Positions 7,641 to 16,757 of a stretch of 64,000 nt of DNA are shown one piece after another (within the stretch, counting starts at the first letter, position 1; each line of letters starts with the position of its first letter). Position numbers and translations under genes: made by a program. Source of the DNA: JBDIAG01 sp963835085. GTDB lineage: Bacteria; Actinomycetota; Actinomycetes; Actinomycetales; CAWJMD01. The notes below the pieces were generated by a model. The model saw only the letters and a list, made by a program, of their open reading frames with translations. It was not told the DNA's origin and ran no database searches. The stretch lies in the NCBI GenBank assembly GCA_963835085.1, contig CAWIED010000001.1, forward strand, positions 2,852,001-2,916,000, read 5' to 3'.

Positions 7641-7647
7641 CTCCCCC

Positions 7648-8577
7648 ATGTTGGGTCTGCCGCCGACAGTCGCTGAGGCATTGGACACCGCTCGCTCCCG
7701 CCGCGAGCCGAACCTCGGTTGGCAGTACCTGGCCGGAGTGGTCGTCTTCTTGATGGCGACAGCAGCGGCCGCTGTTGGCCCGGAGGCTCTGCTGCACCCC
7801 TGGCCCCGGATGGCGGTCGGGCTCCTGACGGAGGCCGTGATCGGCGGCGCGGGGTTCGTCATCTTGATTCGCTGGCTCGGCCAGCGACCCGTGCTGGAAT
7901 TCGGACGGCAGCGCTGGGTGAGCGAGCTGGGCACCGGGCTGCTCCTCGGCATCGGGTTGATCAGCCTCGCCGTCGGGGCGGTGGCCTTGCTCGGCGGCTA
8001 TCAGGTGCACGGTTTTCAGCTGGGTACAGGTTTTCTCGTGGGCCTGGCCGTGGGCGTGGGCGCAGGGGTGGCCGAGGAGGCATTCTTCCGGGGCGTTCTG
8101 CTACGCCTGCTCGACAAGCAGTTCGGCTCCTGGGCGGCGCTGGGCATCACGTCGCTGATCTTCGGTGGCAGTCATCTGAACAACGGTGGAGCGGGGGCGA
8201 TCGGTGCGTTGTCGCTCGTCATCGAGGCCGGCCTGCTGCTGGGGGCGGCCTATCTCATCACCCGTCGGCTCTGGTTCGCCGTCGGTGTGCACATCGGCTG
8301 GAACTTCGCGGAGTCGTCGCTGTTCAGCATCAACGTGTCGGGCACCGGCCTCGGCTCAGGTGGTCTGATCACGTCGACGATGCAGGGACCCGCCTGGCTC
8401 ACGGGCGGCAGCATGGGCATCGAAGGCTCTGTCGTGACGATCGTCATCGGGCTGGTCGCGGGCGTCCTGCTGTTGGTGGTGGCCTATCGCCGCGGACACA
8501 TCCTGCCGGGCATCGGCAAGAACGCGCCGATCATCGAGCTGCGGGACTCGCAGTCTTCCGGCCCGCCGGCGCTTTGA
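7648..8577 (+). CDS. CPBP-family intramembrane metalloprotease (Abi/CAAX type)
   Basis: The 309-residue protein has about eight hydrophobic segments and the CPBP motifs in order: EEAFFRGVLLRL (Glu143-Glu144 and Arg148), FGGSHL, and HIGWNFAE with the metal-binding histidine and asparagine. The family cleaves or modifies membrane-bound peptides, and bacterial members are often linked to bacteriocin immunity or phage-abortive loci, though most are uncharacterised. The start ATG has no Shine-Dalgarno sequence but a CAGACT -10-like element seven bases upstream, so it may be leaderless. No obvious partner gene is adjacent. Confidence 0.88.
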   Translation: MLGLPPTVAEALDTARSRREPNLGWQYLAGVVVFLMATAAAAVGPEALLHPWPRMAVGLLTEAVIGGAGFVILIRWLGQRPVLEFGRQRWVSELGTGLLLGIGLISLAVGAVALLGGYQVHGFQLGTGFLVGLAVGVGAGVAEEAFFRGVLLRLLDKQFGSWAALGITSLIFGGSHLNNGGAGAIGALSLVIEAGLLLGAAYLITRRLWFAVGVHIGWNFAESSLFSINVSGTGLGSGGLITSTMQGPAWLTGGSMGIEGSVVTIVIGLVAGVLLLVVAYRRGHILPGIGKNAPIIELRDSQSSGPPAL

Positions 8578-8810
8578 CCCAGGCAGTTGCCTCGGCCGGG
8601 GCAAGCGGTGGGCAGTAGCCGGCTGCTTCATACCAGTCACGTTGGGACAGGGAACCGATCCGCTGGCGGCCCCGTTCCTCCAAGGGCCGTGCAATTCCTT
8701 CGTCCGATCAGCGCCAATCCCAACGGTTGGCGGGGCGAAGGCGTCCGATTGCCATGGAACAGCAGGCCTGTCCGGTTAGATTGGCAGGTATCGACTAAGG
8801 GAGATCGTCC

Positions 8811-10358
8811 GTGCCACAGCTCAGCAAGGGTGCCAACGCACCCCTGTCCGCCGCCGAAGTGAGCGTCACCGTCGACGTCGCCGCCCCAGCAGACCTGTCG
8901 GCCCTCTTGGTCAACGAAGCGGGCAAGGTTCGCTCCGACAACGACTTCGTCTTCTACAACCAGCCGACCGGCCCCGGCGTGCGCTGCGTGCCACCCGCCG
9001 GAGGCCAGGGTTGGCAGGTGCAGATCGACACCGCCAGAGTGCCGGCCGACGTGCACGCCGTCCGGGTGGTCTCGTCGCTGGAGAACGGACGCTTCGGCGC
9101 CCATCCCACCCCGGTGGCCCGGGTGCGGGACGCCTCCGGCACCGAACTCCTCGACTTTCCGGTCACCGGCCTGAACACCGAGAGCATCGTCGTGGCGCTT
9201 GAGCTCTATCGCCGGCAAGGGTCCTGGAAGGTGCGCGCCGTCGGCCAGGGTTACGCCGGTGGGCTGGCCGATCTCATTCGCGACCACGGCGTGAGCGTCG
9301 ACGACGCCCCGACCCAGGCCCCGGCAGCCTCGCCGCCGTCCGCGCCACCGCCAGCACCTGCCACCCTGCAGTCTCCGGCCCCTTCTCAGCCTCCGGTGCC
9401 GCCTCGCGCACCGGTTCCGCCCACACCTGGAGTGGCGCCTGCGGCACCGTCACTCGGTCAGCCCGGGCCAGGTCAACCGGCCGCGAGCGCCCAACCACCC
9501 GGCCCAGCCATGCCGCCGCCTTCGGCTCCCTCGTTCGGGCAGCCGGCTCCGGCACAGTCCGCGCCCGGCTATGGCACGCCCGGAGCGCCCGGTTACAGCC
9601 AGCCGAGCCAACCCCCGGCCTTCGGCCAACCCGCTCAACCTCCGACTTTCGGCCAGCCGAGTCCATCCCCGGCCTTCGGTCAATCCAGTCAACCCCCCGC
9701 CCCCGGGCCGGCCCAGACCCCACCGCCCGTACCGGCCCAGCCGCAACAGCAGCCCGAAGTGTCGCTGACCAAGGGCCGGACGGTCTCCCTGACCAAGGGG
9801 CAGAAGGTCACCCTCACGAAAGACGGCGGCGAGCGCCTGACGGTGATCCGGATGGGTCTGGGCTGGGATCCGATCAAACGCGGCGGCCTGTTCGGCCGGC
9901 GTGAGGTGGCAATCGACCTGGATGCCTCGGCCGTGCTCATGGCCGGCGCAGATGTGGTCGACCTCGCGTTCTACAACAACCTGCGCACCCGCGACGGCTC
10001 GGTGCAGCACATGGGAGACAACCGCACCGGTGAGGGTGACGGCGACGACGAGGTCATGATCGTCGACCTCACCCGGGTTCCGGTCCACGTCGACACGGTG
10101 TTCTTCATCGTCACGTCGTACGAGGGCCAGACCTTCGAGCAGGTCAGCAACGCGTTCGTGCGCCTGGTCGACAACACCACCGGAGCTGAGTTGGCCCGCT
10201 ACACCCTGGCCGGCGGCATGCCGTTCACAGGTCTGGTGATGGCCAAGGTCTACCGCCATGGCCCCACGTGGAAACTGGAGGCGATCGGCGAGGGCATCGC
10301 CGCCAAGTATCCGCAGGAAGCTCTGCCGGTTCTCGCCAATGCCAACCGGAAGGGATAG
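8811..10358 (+). CDS. TerD-family protein with two TerD domains and a proline-rich linker
   Basis: The 515-residue protein carries an N-terminal TerD-type domain (residues 1-165, with FVFYNQP and the VGQGYAGGL end motif), a proline, glutamine and alanine-rich linker of about 150 residues with repeated FGQP-like units, three LTKG-type repeats (VSLTKGRTVSLTKGQKVTL, about 320-340), and a second TerD-type domain (LGWDP to the end). TerD domains are calcium-binding beta-sandwich modules of the tellurite-resistance and stress network. The disordered linker suggests a scaffold. The GTG start is preceded by GGGAG. It overlaps, or nearly touches, the next gene. Confidence 0.85.
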   Translation: MPQLSKGANAPLSAAEVSVTVDVAAPADLSALLVNEAGKVRSDNDFVFYNQPTGPGVRCVPPAGGQGWQVQIDTARVPADVHAVRVVSSLENGRFGAHPTPVARVRDASGTELLDFPVTGLNTESIVVALELYRRQGSWKVRAVGQGYAGGLADLIRDHGVSVDDAPTQAPAASPPSAPPPAPATLQSPAPSQPPVPPRAPVPPTPGVAPAAPSLGQPGPGQPAASAQPPGPAMPPPSAPSFGQPAPAQSAPGYGTPGAPGYSQPSQPPAFGQPAQPPTFGQPSPSPAFGQSSQPPAPGPAQTPPPVPAQPQQQPEVSLTKGRTVSLTKGQKVTLTKDGGERLTVIRMGLGWDPIKRGGLFGRREVAIDLDASAVLMAGADVVDLAFYNNLRTRDGSVQHMGDNRTGEGDGDDEVMIVDLTRVPVHVDTVFFIVTSYEGQTFEQVSNAFVRLVDNTTGAELARYTLAGGMPFTGLVMAKVYRHGPTWKLEAIGEGIAAKYPQEALPVLANANRKG

Positions 10359-12117
10359 CGCCAAGTCCCTGGTCAATGGCCAGAACATGGTGTGGCCCTT
10401 CGCGGTCGTCACCATCGAGGTGCTCGGCCTGGCTGCGTGCGATCTGTCAGGGCTGATTCTCGGCGCCGACGATCTCGTGCGCGACAGTGCCGACTTCGCG
10501 TTCTACAACCAGCCGACGGCCCCGGGCGTGCGTTGGCAAGCAGGGCCACCGCAGCGCCTCGACGTCACGCTGTCGCAACTGCCCACCGAACGGTTCCTGA
10601 GCGCCCTCAGCCTCGACGACGATCAGCCCGCCTTCGGCGCGCAGGCTCCGCCGACGTTGCGGTTGGGCGACGGTACGCAGGTGGTGGCGGAGTTCGTGCC
10701 CCGCGGGCTCAGCACCGAGCGGGCGGTGCTGGCGATCGAGGTCTACCGACGTGCCGGGCAATGGAAGATCCGGGCGATCGGGCAGGGCTACGACGGCGGC
10801 CTCGCCGAACTGGTGCGCGCCCATGGCGTCGAGGTGGACGACGAACCGGCCACCACGCCGACGGCCACGAGGCCGGCTCCAGCCGGCGGGGGCCAATCGG
10901 CCCAGGCTCAGCCACGAACGACGTCTGCGCCTGCCCCGGGCGGCGCGACGATGGCGCAGCCGACAACCACGACCGCGAGCGGGGCATCGTCGTTGCCCGA
11001 GGCACCGGGAGTCTCGCCGGTCTGGCCTGCACGGACACCCGTTCGCGGCGGGTCTGAAGCCGAGTTTGCCGCCCAGTCGCGCCTGTTCAGCCAGTCGAGC
11101 GCGATCCTCGATGACGCGTCGCGTTCGACGGCAAGCCTGCTGTCGACCCGCGACTATGCGGCCGCAAGCTTGCAGCGAGAGCTGGAACGACTGGTCGGCG
11201 ATCCGCGCACCCGCACCGGACCGGTGGCCGATCAGGCCCGGGCCGACGCGCAGCGTGTCCACGACGACCTGGTGCGCCGTGCCGAGGCGAGCCACCGGCG
11301 CGACCTGCTGCAGCTGATCGACGAGGTGTCGACCTGGCGCCAGCAGTTGCCGGCCCCCCTGGCCGACTGGGACAGCCCCGCCTGGCAGAACTGGCGTCCT
11401 GAGCCTGTCACTGCGTTGGGTGTGCGGATAGGCGACCTGACGCTGCCTGAGCCGTCTGACCCAAAGATTCGACTGCACGTGCCCTTTCTGCTGCGGGCCC
11501 CGCTGCTGCGTCCGATGCTGATCGATCCGAGCTTGGGCGGACCCGCTGCCGCCGCAGCCATGCTGAAAGCGACCGTCACCCGACTGGTGGCCTGCTATCC
11601 ACCCGACGGCGTCGCGGTGTCGGTGATCGATCCGGACGGGGTGTCGCTGCCGCTGGCGCCGCTGGGGGCGCCCGGTTGCCGCGTGCAGAGCCAGCCGGCC
11701 GCCGTGAACCTGCCGGGGATCCGGGCCCGGCTGCACGAACTGGTGGCACACGTCGACCGGGTCGCGATGGCGCGTGAGGCGGGCCTGGCCGACGCGGTCG
11801 ACGCTCGCGACCAGTTGGTCGTCATCACCGACTTTCCGGTTGGCTTCGACGAAGAGTGCTTGAACCTGTTGCTGCAACTGGTGACGGCCGGCCCTGCTGC
11901 CGGGATGCAGTTCGTGCTCACCGGCAGCCAGAGCCAGGGCCCGCTCCCACCGGCGGCGAGCACGTTGTTCGCCAGCTTCAACCCAGTGCCCGCCGGCCCC
12001 GGTGGGAGCATCACCGACGGCTTCGGTGGTATCGAGTGGCAATTCGTGCCCGACCTCGGGCCTGCCGACCCGCACTTGCTCGAACGGGTGTTGACTCGAA
12101 TCTCACACGGCGAGTGA
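10339..12117 (+). CDS. TerD-domain protein with an FtsK-like C-terminal domain lacking a P-loop
   Basis: The N-terminal TerD domain starts around SLVNGQN and carries FAFYNQPTAPG and IGQGYDGGLAELVRAHGVEVDD. A 60-residue Pro/Ala/Thr linker and a charged, predicted helical region (about residues 235-330) follow. The last 230 residues resemble an FtsK/SpoIIIE-type ATPase core: a Walker-B-like LVVITDFPVGFDEE and the FVLTGSQ sensor strand are present, but the position of the P-loop reads DPSLGGPAAAAAM, with no Lys-Ser/Thr. The protein would be a non-hydrolysing partner, which is inference. Start ATG 10339 is chosen because it keeps the conserved LVNGQN; the in-frame ATG at 10387 would cut the TerD domain. 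Confidence 0.7.
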   Translation: MPTGRDSAKSLVNGQNMVWPFAVVTIEVLGLAACDLSGLILGADDLVRDSADFAFYNQPTAPGVRWQAGPPQRLDVTLSQLPTERFLSALSLDDDQPAFGAQAPPTLRLGDGTQVVAEFVPRGLSTERAVLAIEVYRRAGQWKIRAIGQGYDGGLAELVRAHGVEVDDEPATTPTATRPAPAGGGQSAQAQPRTTSAPAPGGATMAQPTTTTASGASSLPEAPGVSPVWPARTPVRGGSEAEFAAQSRLFSQSSAILDDASRSTASLLSTRDYAAASLQRELERLVGDPRTRTGPVADQARADAQRVHDDLVRRAEASHRRDLLQLIDEVSTWRQQLPAPLADWDSPAWQNWRPEPVTALGVRIGDLTLPEPSDPKIRLHVPFLLRAPLLRPMLIDPSLGGPAAAAAMLKATVTRLVACYPPDGVAVSVIDPDGVSLPLAPLGAPGCRVQSQPAAVNLPGIRARLHELVAHVDRVAMAREAGLADAVDARDQLVVITDFPVGFDEECLNLLLQLVTAGPAAGMQFVLTGSQSQGPLPPAASTLFASFNPVPAGPGGSITDGFGGIEWQFVPDLGPADPHLLERVLTRISHGE

Positions 12118-12150
12118 CCTTTTCGGGATGGTCAGGCGCTCACCGGTGAG

Positions 12151-12192
12151 AGCGCGCCGGGACATAGCCGCTGCAGTGGCCTACACGCCTTA
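12151..12192. repeat. Stop-codon-linked inverted repeat, degenerate member
   Basis: The plus-strand arm AGCGCGCCGGGACATAGCC faces a minus-strand arm that begins at the TAA of serA (TAAGGCGTG) and ends at CTGCAG. It belongs to the repeat family best seen at 35418, 38775 and 51582. It sits between the convergent TerD-FtsK and serA genes and may act as a bidirectional terminator. Confidence 0.45.
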
Positions 12193-13395
12193 GTTCAACA
12201 CCCGGGTCCGGATGGTGAACGGCATGGCCTCGAGTTCGGCGAGGGCATCGTCTGTCATGGGCGAGCCGAGATCGCAGACCACGTAACCGATGTCGCCGCG
12301 GGTCTCCAGCACCTGGCCTTCGATGTTGATGCCGTGGTCGGCCATCAGCCGGGTCACGGCGGCCAGCACGCCTGGAGTGTTGCGGTGCACGTGCACCAGC
12401 CGTTGGTCACCTGGGCGGCCGGCCAGAGTAAGGCCGGGCAGGTTGACGCTGAGCGTGGTGCTGCCGAACAGCACATAGTCACGCAGCTTCGTGGCCACGA
12501 ACCGGCCGATGTCTTCCTGGGCCTCCTGGGTCGAGCCGCCGATATGCGGGGTGAGGATCACGTTGGGCAGCCCTCGCAGCTCCGAATCGAAGGGCTCACC
12601 CTGAGCCTTGGGCTCCTCGGGGAAGACGTCTACGGCCGCCCCGGCGATATGCCCGCTCAGCAGGCAGCGCCGCAGCGCGGCGTAGTCGACGACGAACCCG
12701 CGCGAGAGGTTGAGGAAGAGGCTGCGCGGACGCATCCGGTCGAACTGTTCGGCGCCGAAGAATCCGGCATTGCCGGCTCGGCCGTCGACGTGCAGGGTGA
12801 TGGCCTCGGCTACGTCGAGAAGTTCGTCGAGGCTGGAACAGCGGCGGGCGTTGCCCAGCGCGAGCTTGTCGTCGGTGTCGTAGAAGTACACCTGCATGCC
12901 CAATGCCTCGGCCACCACCGACAACTGGCTGCCGATGTTGCCGTAACCCACGATGCCCAGCCGGCGGCCGCGAATCTCGTGGCTGCCCTTGGCCGACTTC
13001 TCCCACACTCCGTCGTGCAGGGCGCGGTCTTTCTCGGTGAGCCGGCGCGCCATGGCGATGATCTCGCCGATGGCCAGCTCGACGACGGAGCGGGTGTTGG
13101 AGAAGGGCGCGTTGAAGGCGGCGACCCCGTGGCTGGCGGCCGCTGTGAGGTCGATCTGGTTGGTGCCGATGCAGAAGGCACCCACGGCTACGAGATCAGG
13201 CGCCTTGGCCAACACCTCGGCCGGAACGTCGGTCTTGGAGCGGATGCCGAGCAACTGCACACCTTGGAGCTCGGAGATCAGCTCGTCGGGGTCCATGGCG
13301 GCTTTGCGACTGTCTACCTCGATGCCGGCTTCGGTAAGGATTCGCTCGGCTTCGGGGTGGAGGTTCTCCAGGAGAAGAGCACGCATGACCACCAT
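12190..13395 (-). CDS. serA: Phosphoglycerate dehydrogenase
   Basis: The 401-residue enzyme catalyses the first step of serine synthesis, 3-phosphoglycerate to 3-phosphohydroxypyruvate with NAD. The Rossmann motif GIVGYGNIGSQ (about residues 151-161), the active-site LSRGFVVD arginine, the glutamate in the following segment and the LTPHIGGST histidine are all present. A C-terminal ACT domain (about residues 325-400) gives the short E. coli-type architecture rather than the longer mycobacterial form. Two in-frame starts, at 13395 and 13386, are separated by three codons; a GGGGGA purine run precedes the first. A convergent terminator-like repeat follows the gene. Confidence 0.93.
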   Translation of the reverse strand: MVVMRALLLENLHPEAERILTEAGIEVDSRKAAMDPDELISELQGVQLLGIRSKTDVPAEVLAKAPDLVAVGAFCIGTNQIDLTAAASHGVAAFNAPFSNTRSVVELAIGEIIAMARRLTEKDRALHDGVWEKSAKGSHEIRGRRLGIVGYGNIGSQLSVVAEALGMQVYFYDTDDKLALGNARRCSSLDELLDVAEAITLHVDGRAGNAGFFGAEQFDRMRPRSLFLNLSRGFVVDYAALRRCLLSGHIAGAAVDVFPEEPKAQGEPFDSELRGLPNVILTPHIGGSTQEAQEDIGRFVATKLRDYVLFGSTTLSVNLPGLTLAGRPGDQRLVHVHRNTPGVLAAVTRLMADHGINIEGQVLETRGDIGYVVCDLGSPMTDDALAELEAMPFTIRTRVLN

Positions 13396-13426
13396 TGTTT
13401 CCCCCAGGTGGCAGCCGACCCAAGGC

Positions 13427-13468
13427 GGGAGGGCGGGACGCGACGTATGTCACGTAGGCGGCCCTCCC
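13427..13468 (-). terminator. GC-rich hairpin downstream of the App1-like gene
   Basis: GGGAGGGC at 13427-13434 pairs with GCCCTCCC at 13461-13468 around a 26-base loop. It lies 40-85 bases after the stop of the App1-like gene and just upstream of serA on the same strand, so it would end that transcript. There is no U-tract, as is common in actinobacteria. Confidence 0.4.
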
Positions 13469-13511
13469 ACTGTGCGCCGAGGTGGGCGGCGCCAAAGTGG
13501 CCGAGAGATCG

Positions 13512-14627
13512 TCAGCTGGTGGCGCTTGTGTCGGTCAGGTCGATCTCTCTGAGGCGACGCCACAGCCAGGCACCGTCGGGGGCGTGCACCCACGGTGTGC
13601 CGGGCACCGACTTGGCCTGATCCATGGGCACCGGAAGCCCGCTCGCGAGCACTTGCTCCGACGGCGACAGAGTGCGGATGGCCACCGCTGCCACGTGGCC
13701 GGGGTGCGATCGCGCGAACTCCGAGTAGATGTCGGGGTCGTGCTGGCCATCATCGCCGATGAGGATCCAGCGGATGTCCGGAAACTCGTCCGCCAGCCTT
13801 CGCAGCGAGCGCCGTTTGTGCTGCTGGCCGCTGCGGAACCACCCGTTCGAGGTAGGCCCCCAATCGGTGAGCAGCAGCGGACCACGCGGGTAGAGGTTGC
13901 GGGACAGGAAACGCGTGAGGGTGGGCGCCACGTTCCAAGCGCCGGTGGAGAGATAGATGAACGGCGCTTGCGGGTGCTGGTGGGCCAACCGCTCATAGAG
14001 CACCGACATACCCGTCACCTGGCGGCGGGCGTTCTCGTTGAGCACGAAGGTGTTCCACGCGGCGAGCATGGCGCGCGGCAGGGTGGTGACCATGACGGTG
14101 TCGTCCACATCGGAGATGATCCCGAACCTGGTGGCCGGGTCGATGATGATGACGGGTGCGCTCGTCCAATGCGGGGTGTCGTCATGCTCCAGCTGTTGGG
14201 CGTGCCCAGCTGGCCCGGCACCCTCGCCGTACGTGCCGCCGGCTTCCGGCTGAATTCGTGGGTCGGCGATCCGGAAGGAGACCTCCTGCCAGCCCACCGG
14301 TAGATCGCATTCCAGCCGGGCGTCGATGTAGCCCCCGCGGTCGCTCTGCAGCACATGCTCCACGTTGCCTGCACGCACGATGATCGTGGCATCGACCACC
14401 GGGACGGTGACGAACGAACGCCAGCCCCGTCGCAGCTCGGACGAGGTGACCTCAGCCCCAGGACGGTTGAGCAGCACTCGGGCCAGCACCCGAACCCAAC
14501 CGGGAGCGCCGTAGCCGGCGTAGCCGACCACCGTCGGCCACCAGCCCCTGCGGGAGAACCGGGAGTGCAAGGCCGCGTTGAACTTGTCCTCGATGCGAGC
14601 GGCGCGATGCAACTGCGTACTCGACAC
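13512..14627 (-). CDS. App1-like phosphatidate phosphatase domain protein (DUF2183)
   Basis: The 371-residue protein carries the HAD-like DVDDT motif (about residues 181-185), the YLSTGAWN segment, a basic stretch with lysine (QQHKRRSL), and the GDDGQHDPDIY acidic motif. These are the hallmarks of the App1/DUF2183 family, whose yeast member dephosphorylates phosphatidic acid. The N-terminal 170 residues form a separate beta-rich domain. The bacterial substrate is not known. The start is a GTG preceded by AAGGAG. It is divergent from the rarD-like gene. Confidence 0.85.
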   Translation of the reverse strand: MSSTQLHRAARIEDKFNAALHSRFSRRGWWPTVVGYAGYGAPGWVRVLARVLLNRPGAEVTSSELRRGWRSFVTVPVVDATIIVRAGNVEHVLQSDRGGYIDARLECDLPVGWQEVSFRIADPRIQPEAGGTYGEGAGPAGHAQQLEHDDTPHWTSAPVIIIDPATRFGIISDVDDTVMVTTLPRAMLAAWNTFVLNENARRQVTGMSVLYERLAHQHPQAPFIYLSTGAWNVAPTLTRFLSRNLYPRGPLLLTDWGPTSNGWFRSGQQHKRRSLRRLADEFPDIRWILIGDDGQHDPDIYSEFARSHPGHVAAVAIRTLSPSEQVLASGLPVPMDQAKSVPGTPWVHAPDGAWLWRRLREIDLTDTSATS

Positions 14628-14760
14628 GGCTCTCCTTCATCCCTCGAACTGGCATACCGGACCTCGCGTCCCGAGCCTGCCACAGCGCAGCGATCCGAGC
14701 ATCCATAACGTGAACCAACGCGCGGGTCGAGCCGCTGTCGCGCAGTGCCGACCGGCTCGC

Positions 14761-14766
14761 TAGCGT
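14761..14766 (+). promoter_or_regulatory. -10-like element TAGCGT before the rarD-like gene
   Basis: TAGCGT is six bases upstream of the GTG start and no Shine-Dalgarno sequence is present, consistent with a leaderless transcript. Confidence 0.4.
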
Positions 14767-14772
14767 GCAGCC

Positions 14773-15717
14773 GTGAGTCAGCCCGCGCCAGCGCAGTCAC
14801 CACAACGGGTCGGCACCGTGATGGGGGCGCTCGCCTATCTGCTCTGGGGCGCGTTCCCGTTGTACTTCAACGCCTTGGCCCCGGCGTCAGCGCTGGAGGT
14901 GCTCGCCCACCGGATCGCCTGGTCGAGCCTGACGTGTGCGGTGCTCGTGGGGGTGACCCGCTCCTGGGGCGGCCTACGACGCTCGCTGGCCGATCGTCGC
15001 GTGGTGAGAATGCTCTGTGCCGCAGCGGTTCTCGTGGCCGCCAACTGGTTGATCTACACCGCCGCGGTGTTGGCCGGGCACGTGGTGGAGGCCGCCTTGG
15101 GCTACTACATCAACCCGTTGATCACCGTGCTCCTGGGCGTGGTGGCGCTGCGCGAGCGGCTGCGGCGCACCCAGTGGGTGGCGATCGGCTTGGCCGTCGC
15201 GGCGGTGGTGGTGCTCACCGTGGGCTACGGCCGCCCGCCGTGGGTAGCGTTCGCGCTTGCGGTCACGTTCGCGCTGTACAGCCTGATGAAGAACCGAGTG
15301 GGTGGGTCTGTCTCGGCGTTGCACTCGCTGACGATCGAGACGTGGGTGCTGCTGCTGCCGTCGCTGGCGGCCATTGGCTGGCTCCAGATGAATGGGCGCG
15401 CGACGTTCGCCGACCATGGCGCGGCACACCTGACGCTGATGGCCGCCGCGGGCATCGTCACCAGTACACCGCTCCTGCTGTTCGCCGGGGCAGCTTCCCG
15501 CATCCCGCTGTCACTGCTCGGGCTGCTGCAATACCTCACGCCCACCTCGCAACTGCTGATCGGGGTGCTGATGCTGCACGAGCCGATGGACAGCTCTCGC
15601 TGGATCGGCTTCGCCTTCATCTGGGCCGCGCTCGTGGTGCTCAGCTTCGACAGTGTGTTGGCCGCCCAGCGGGCCCGCCGTCAGGGACGGCCTGTCGACA
15701 CTGAGTCACCGGTCTGA
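14773..15717 (+). CDS. rarD: RarD-type EamA family transporter
   Basis: The 314-residue protein has ten predicted membrane segments arranged as two EamA repeats, starting with the MGALAYLLWGAFPLYFNAL signature and the AHRIAWS segment of RarD proteins. Members export small metabolites in the drug/metabolite transporter superfamily; the substrate is unknown. GTG start without a ribosome site. The stop lies within 30 bases of the convergent polyprenyl synthase stop, with a palindromic GGGCGCGGCC sequence between them. Confidence 0.85.
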   Translation: MSQPAPAQSPQRVGTVMGALAYLLWGAFPLYFNALAPASALEVLAHRIAWSSLTCAVLVGVTRSWGGLRRSLADRRVVRMLCAAAVLVAANWLIYTAAVLAGHVVEAALGYYINPLITVLLGVVALRERLRRTQWVAIGLAVAAVVVLTVGYGRPPWVAFALAVTFALYSLMKNRVGGSVSALHSLTIETWVLLLPSLAAIGWLQMNGRATFADHGAAHLTLMAAAGIVTSTPLLLFAGAASRIPLSLLGLLQYLTPTSQLLIGVLMLHEPMDSSRWIGFAFIWAALVVLSFDSVLAAQRARRQGRPVDTESPV

Positions 15718-15732
15718 GGACTGGCCACACGC

Positions 15733-15749
15733 TTTAGGGCGCGGCCTTA
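15733..15749. repeat. Stop-codon-linked repeat, short palindromic member
   Basis: TTTAGGGCGCGGCCTTAG lies between two convergent genes and includes the TAA stop of the polyprenyl synthase gene. Its arms AGGGCGC and GGCCTTA match the family core. It could serve as a bidirectional terminator. Confidence 0.4.
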
Positions 15750-16757
15750 GACGGTTCGCTCGGCCACCGTGACGGCGAAGACCTCCAAAGCGGTATGCAC
15801 CGGGCCGTCCGGGAGCACCGTGATGAGCTCGACGGCGTCCTGAGACCACTGCTTGGCCAACCTGGTGGTGGCCTCGGTGACCGGGTGTTCACGCAACGCG
15901 TTGACGGCAGCTGCCAGGGCGGCGTCGTCGGAGAGGTCGGAGTCGATCAGCTCGACGATCCGGGCTGCCTCCGGGTCGCCGGCGGCAGCTGCCTGACGGG
16001 CCAGCAGGGCGGGCATCGTGGGCACGCCCTCACGCAGATCGGTGCCAGGGCTCTTGCCCGACTCACCATCGGGCATGAGGTCGATGACGTCGTCGGCGAG
16101 CTGGAAGGCGACGCCGACCTTCTCTCCGTACTCGGCCAGCGTGTCGACGATGTGCTGGTCGCAGCCTGCGAACATGGCCCCGTACAGACCGCTGGTGGCA
16201 ATGAGCGAGCCCGTCTTGTCGCGCAGCACTCCCAGGTAATGCTCCACCGGGTCTTCGCCCGCAGCCGGGCCCACGGTCTCGTGCAGTTGGCCAAGGCAGA
16301 GTCGCTCGAAGGTCATCGACTGGATGAGCACCGCTTCGGCCCCCAGCTCGGACGTGAGCCGCGACGCCCGTGCGAACAGCAGGTCGCCGGTGATGATCGC
16401 CACCGAGTTGCCCCACACGGTCTGCGCCGTGGGGGCGCCGCGCCTGGTGGTGGCCGAGTCCATCACGTCGTCGTGGTACAGCGTGGCGAGATGTGTCAAC
16501 TCCACCACGACGGCCGCCTGGAGCACCTCATCACGACGAGCGTCGCCCAGGTGCGCCGCAAGCAGCGTGAGCAGCGGGCGCACGCGCTTGCCGCCCGCCT
16601 GCACCAGATGGCGGGACGCCGAGTGCACGAGGGCCTCGCTGTGCGAGACCGCCTCGTGCAGCCTGGCCTCCACCTCCACCAACTGGTTGGACAGATCGGC
16701 CAGTCCCTCGCCGGCCGACAGCAGGCTCGTGATGGCGGCCACCCGGTTCAGGTTCAC
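15747..16757 (-). CDS. Polyprenyl diphosphate synthase (menaquinone side chain)
   Basis: The 336-residue trans-prenyltransferase makes long-chain polyprenyl diphosphates by adding isopentenyl units to an allylic primer. The first aspartate-rich motif is DDVMD (about residues 96-100) and the second is DDVID (about 228-232), and GGKRVRP is the conserved substrate-binding segment near residue 55. The gene is the last of the nuo transcription unit; its GTG overlaps the nuoN stop as GTGA. Coupling to a complex that reduces menaquinone suggests that the product is the menaquinone side chain (hepta- to nonaprenyl), which is inference. The start agrees with family length. Confidence 0.88.
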   Translation of the reverse strand: MNLNRVAAITSLLSAGEGLADLSNQLVEVEARLHEAVSHSEALVHSASRHLVQAGGKRVRPLLTLLAAHLGDARRDEVLQAAVVVELTHLATLYHDDVMDSATTRRGAPTAQTVWGNSVAIITGDLLFARASRLTSELGAEAVLIQSMTFERLCLGQLHETVGPAAGEDPVEHYLGVLRDKTGSLIATSGLYGAMFAGCDQHIVDTLAEYGEKVGVAFQLADDVIDLMPDGESGKSPGTDLREGVPTMPALLARQAAAAGDPEAARIVELIDSDLSDDAALAAAVNALREHPVTEATTRLAKQWSQDAVELITVLPDGPVHTALEVFAVTVAERTV

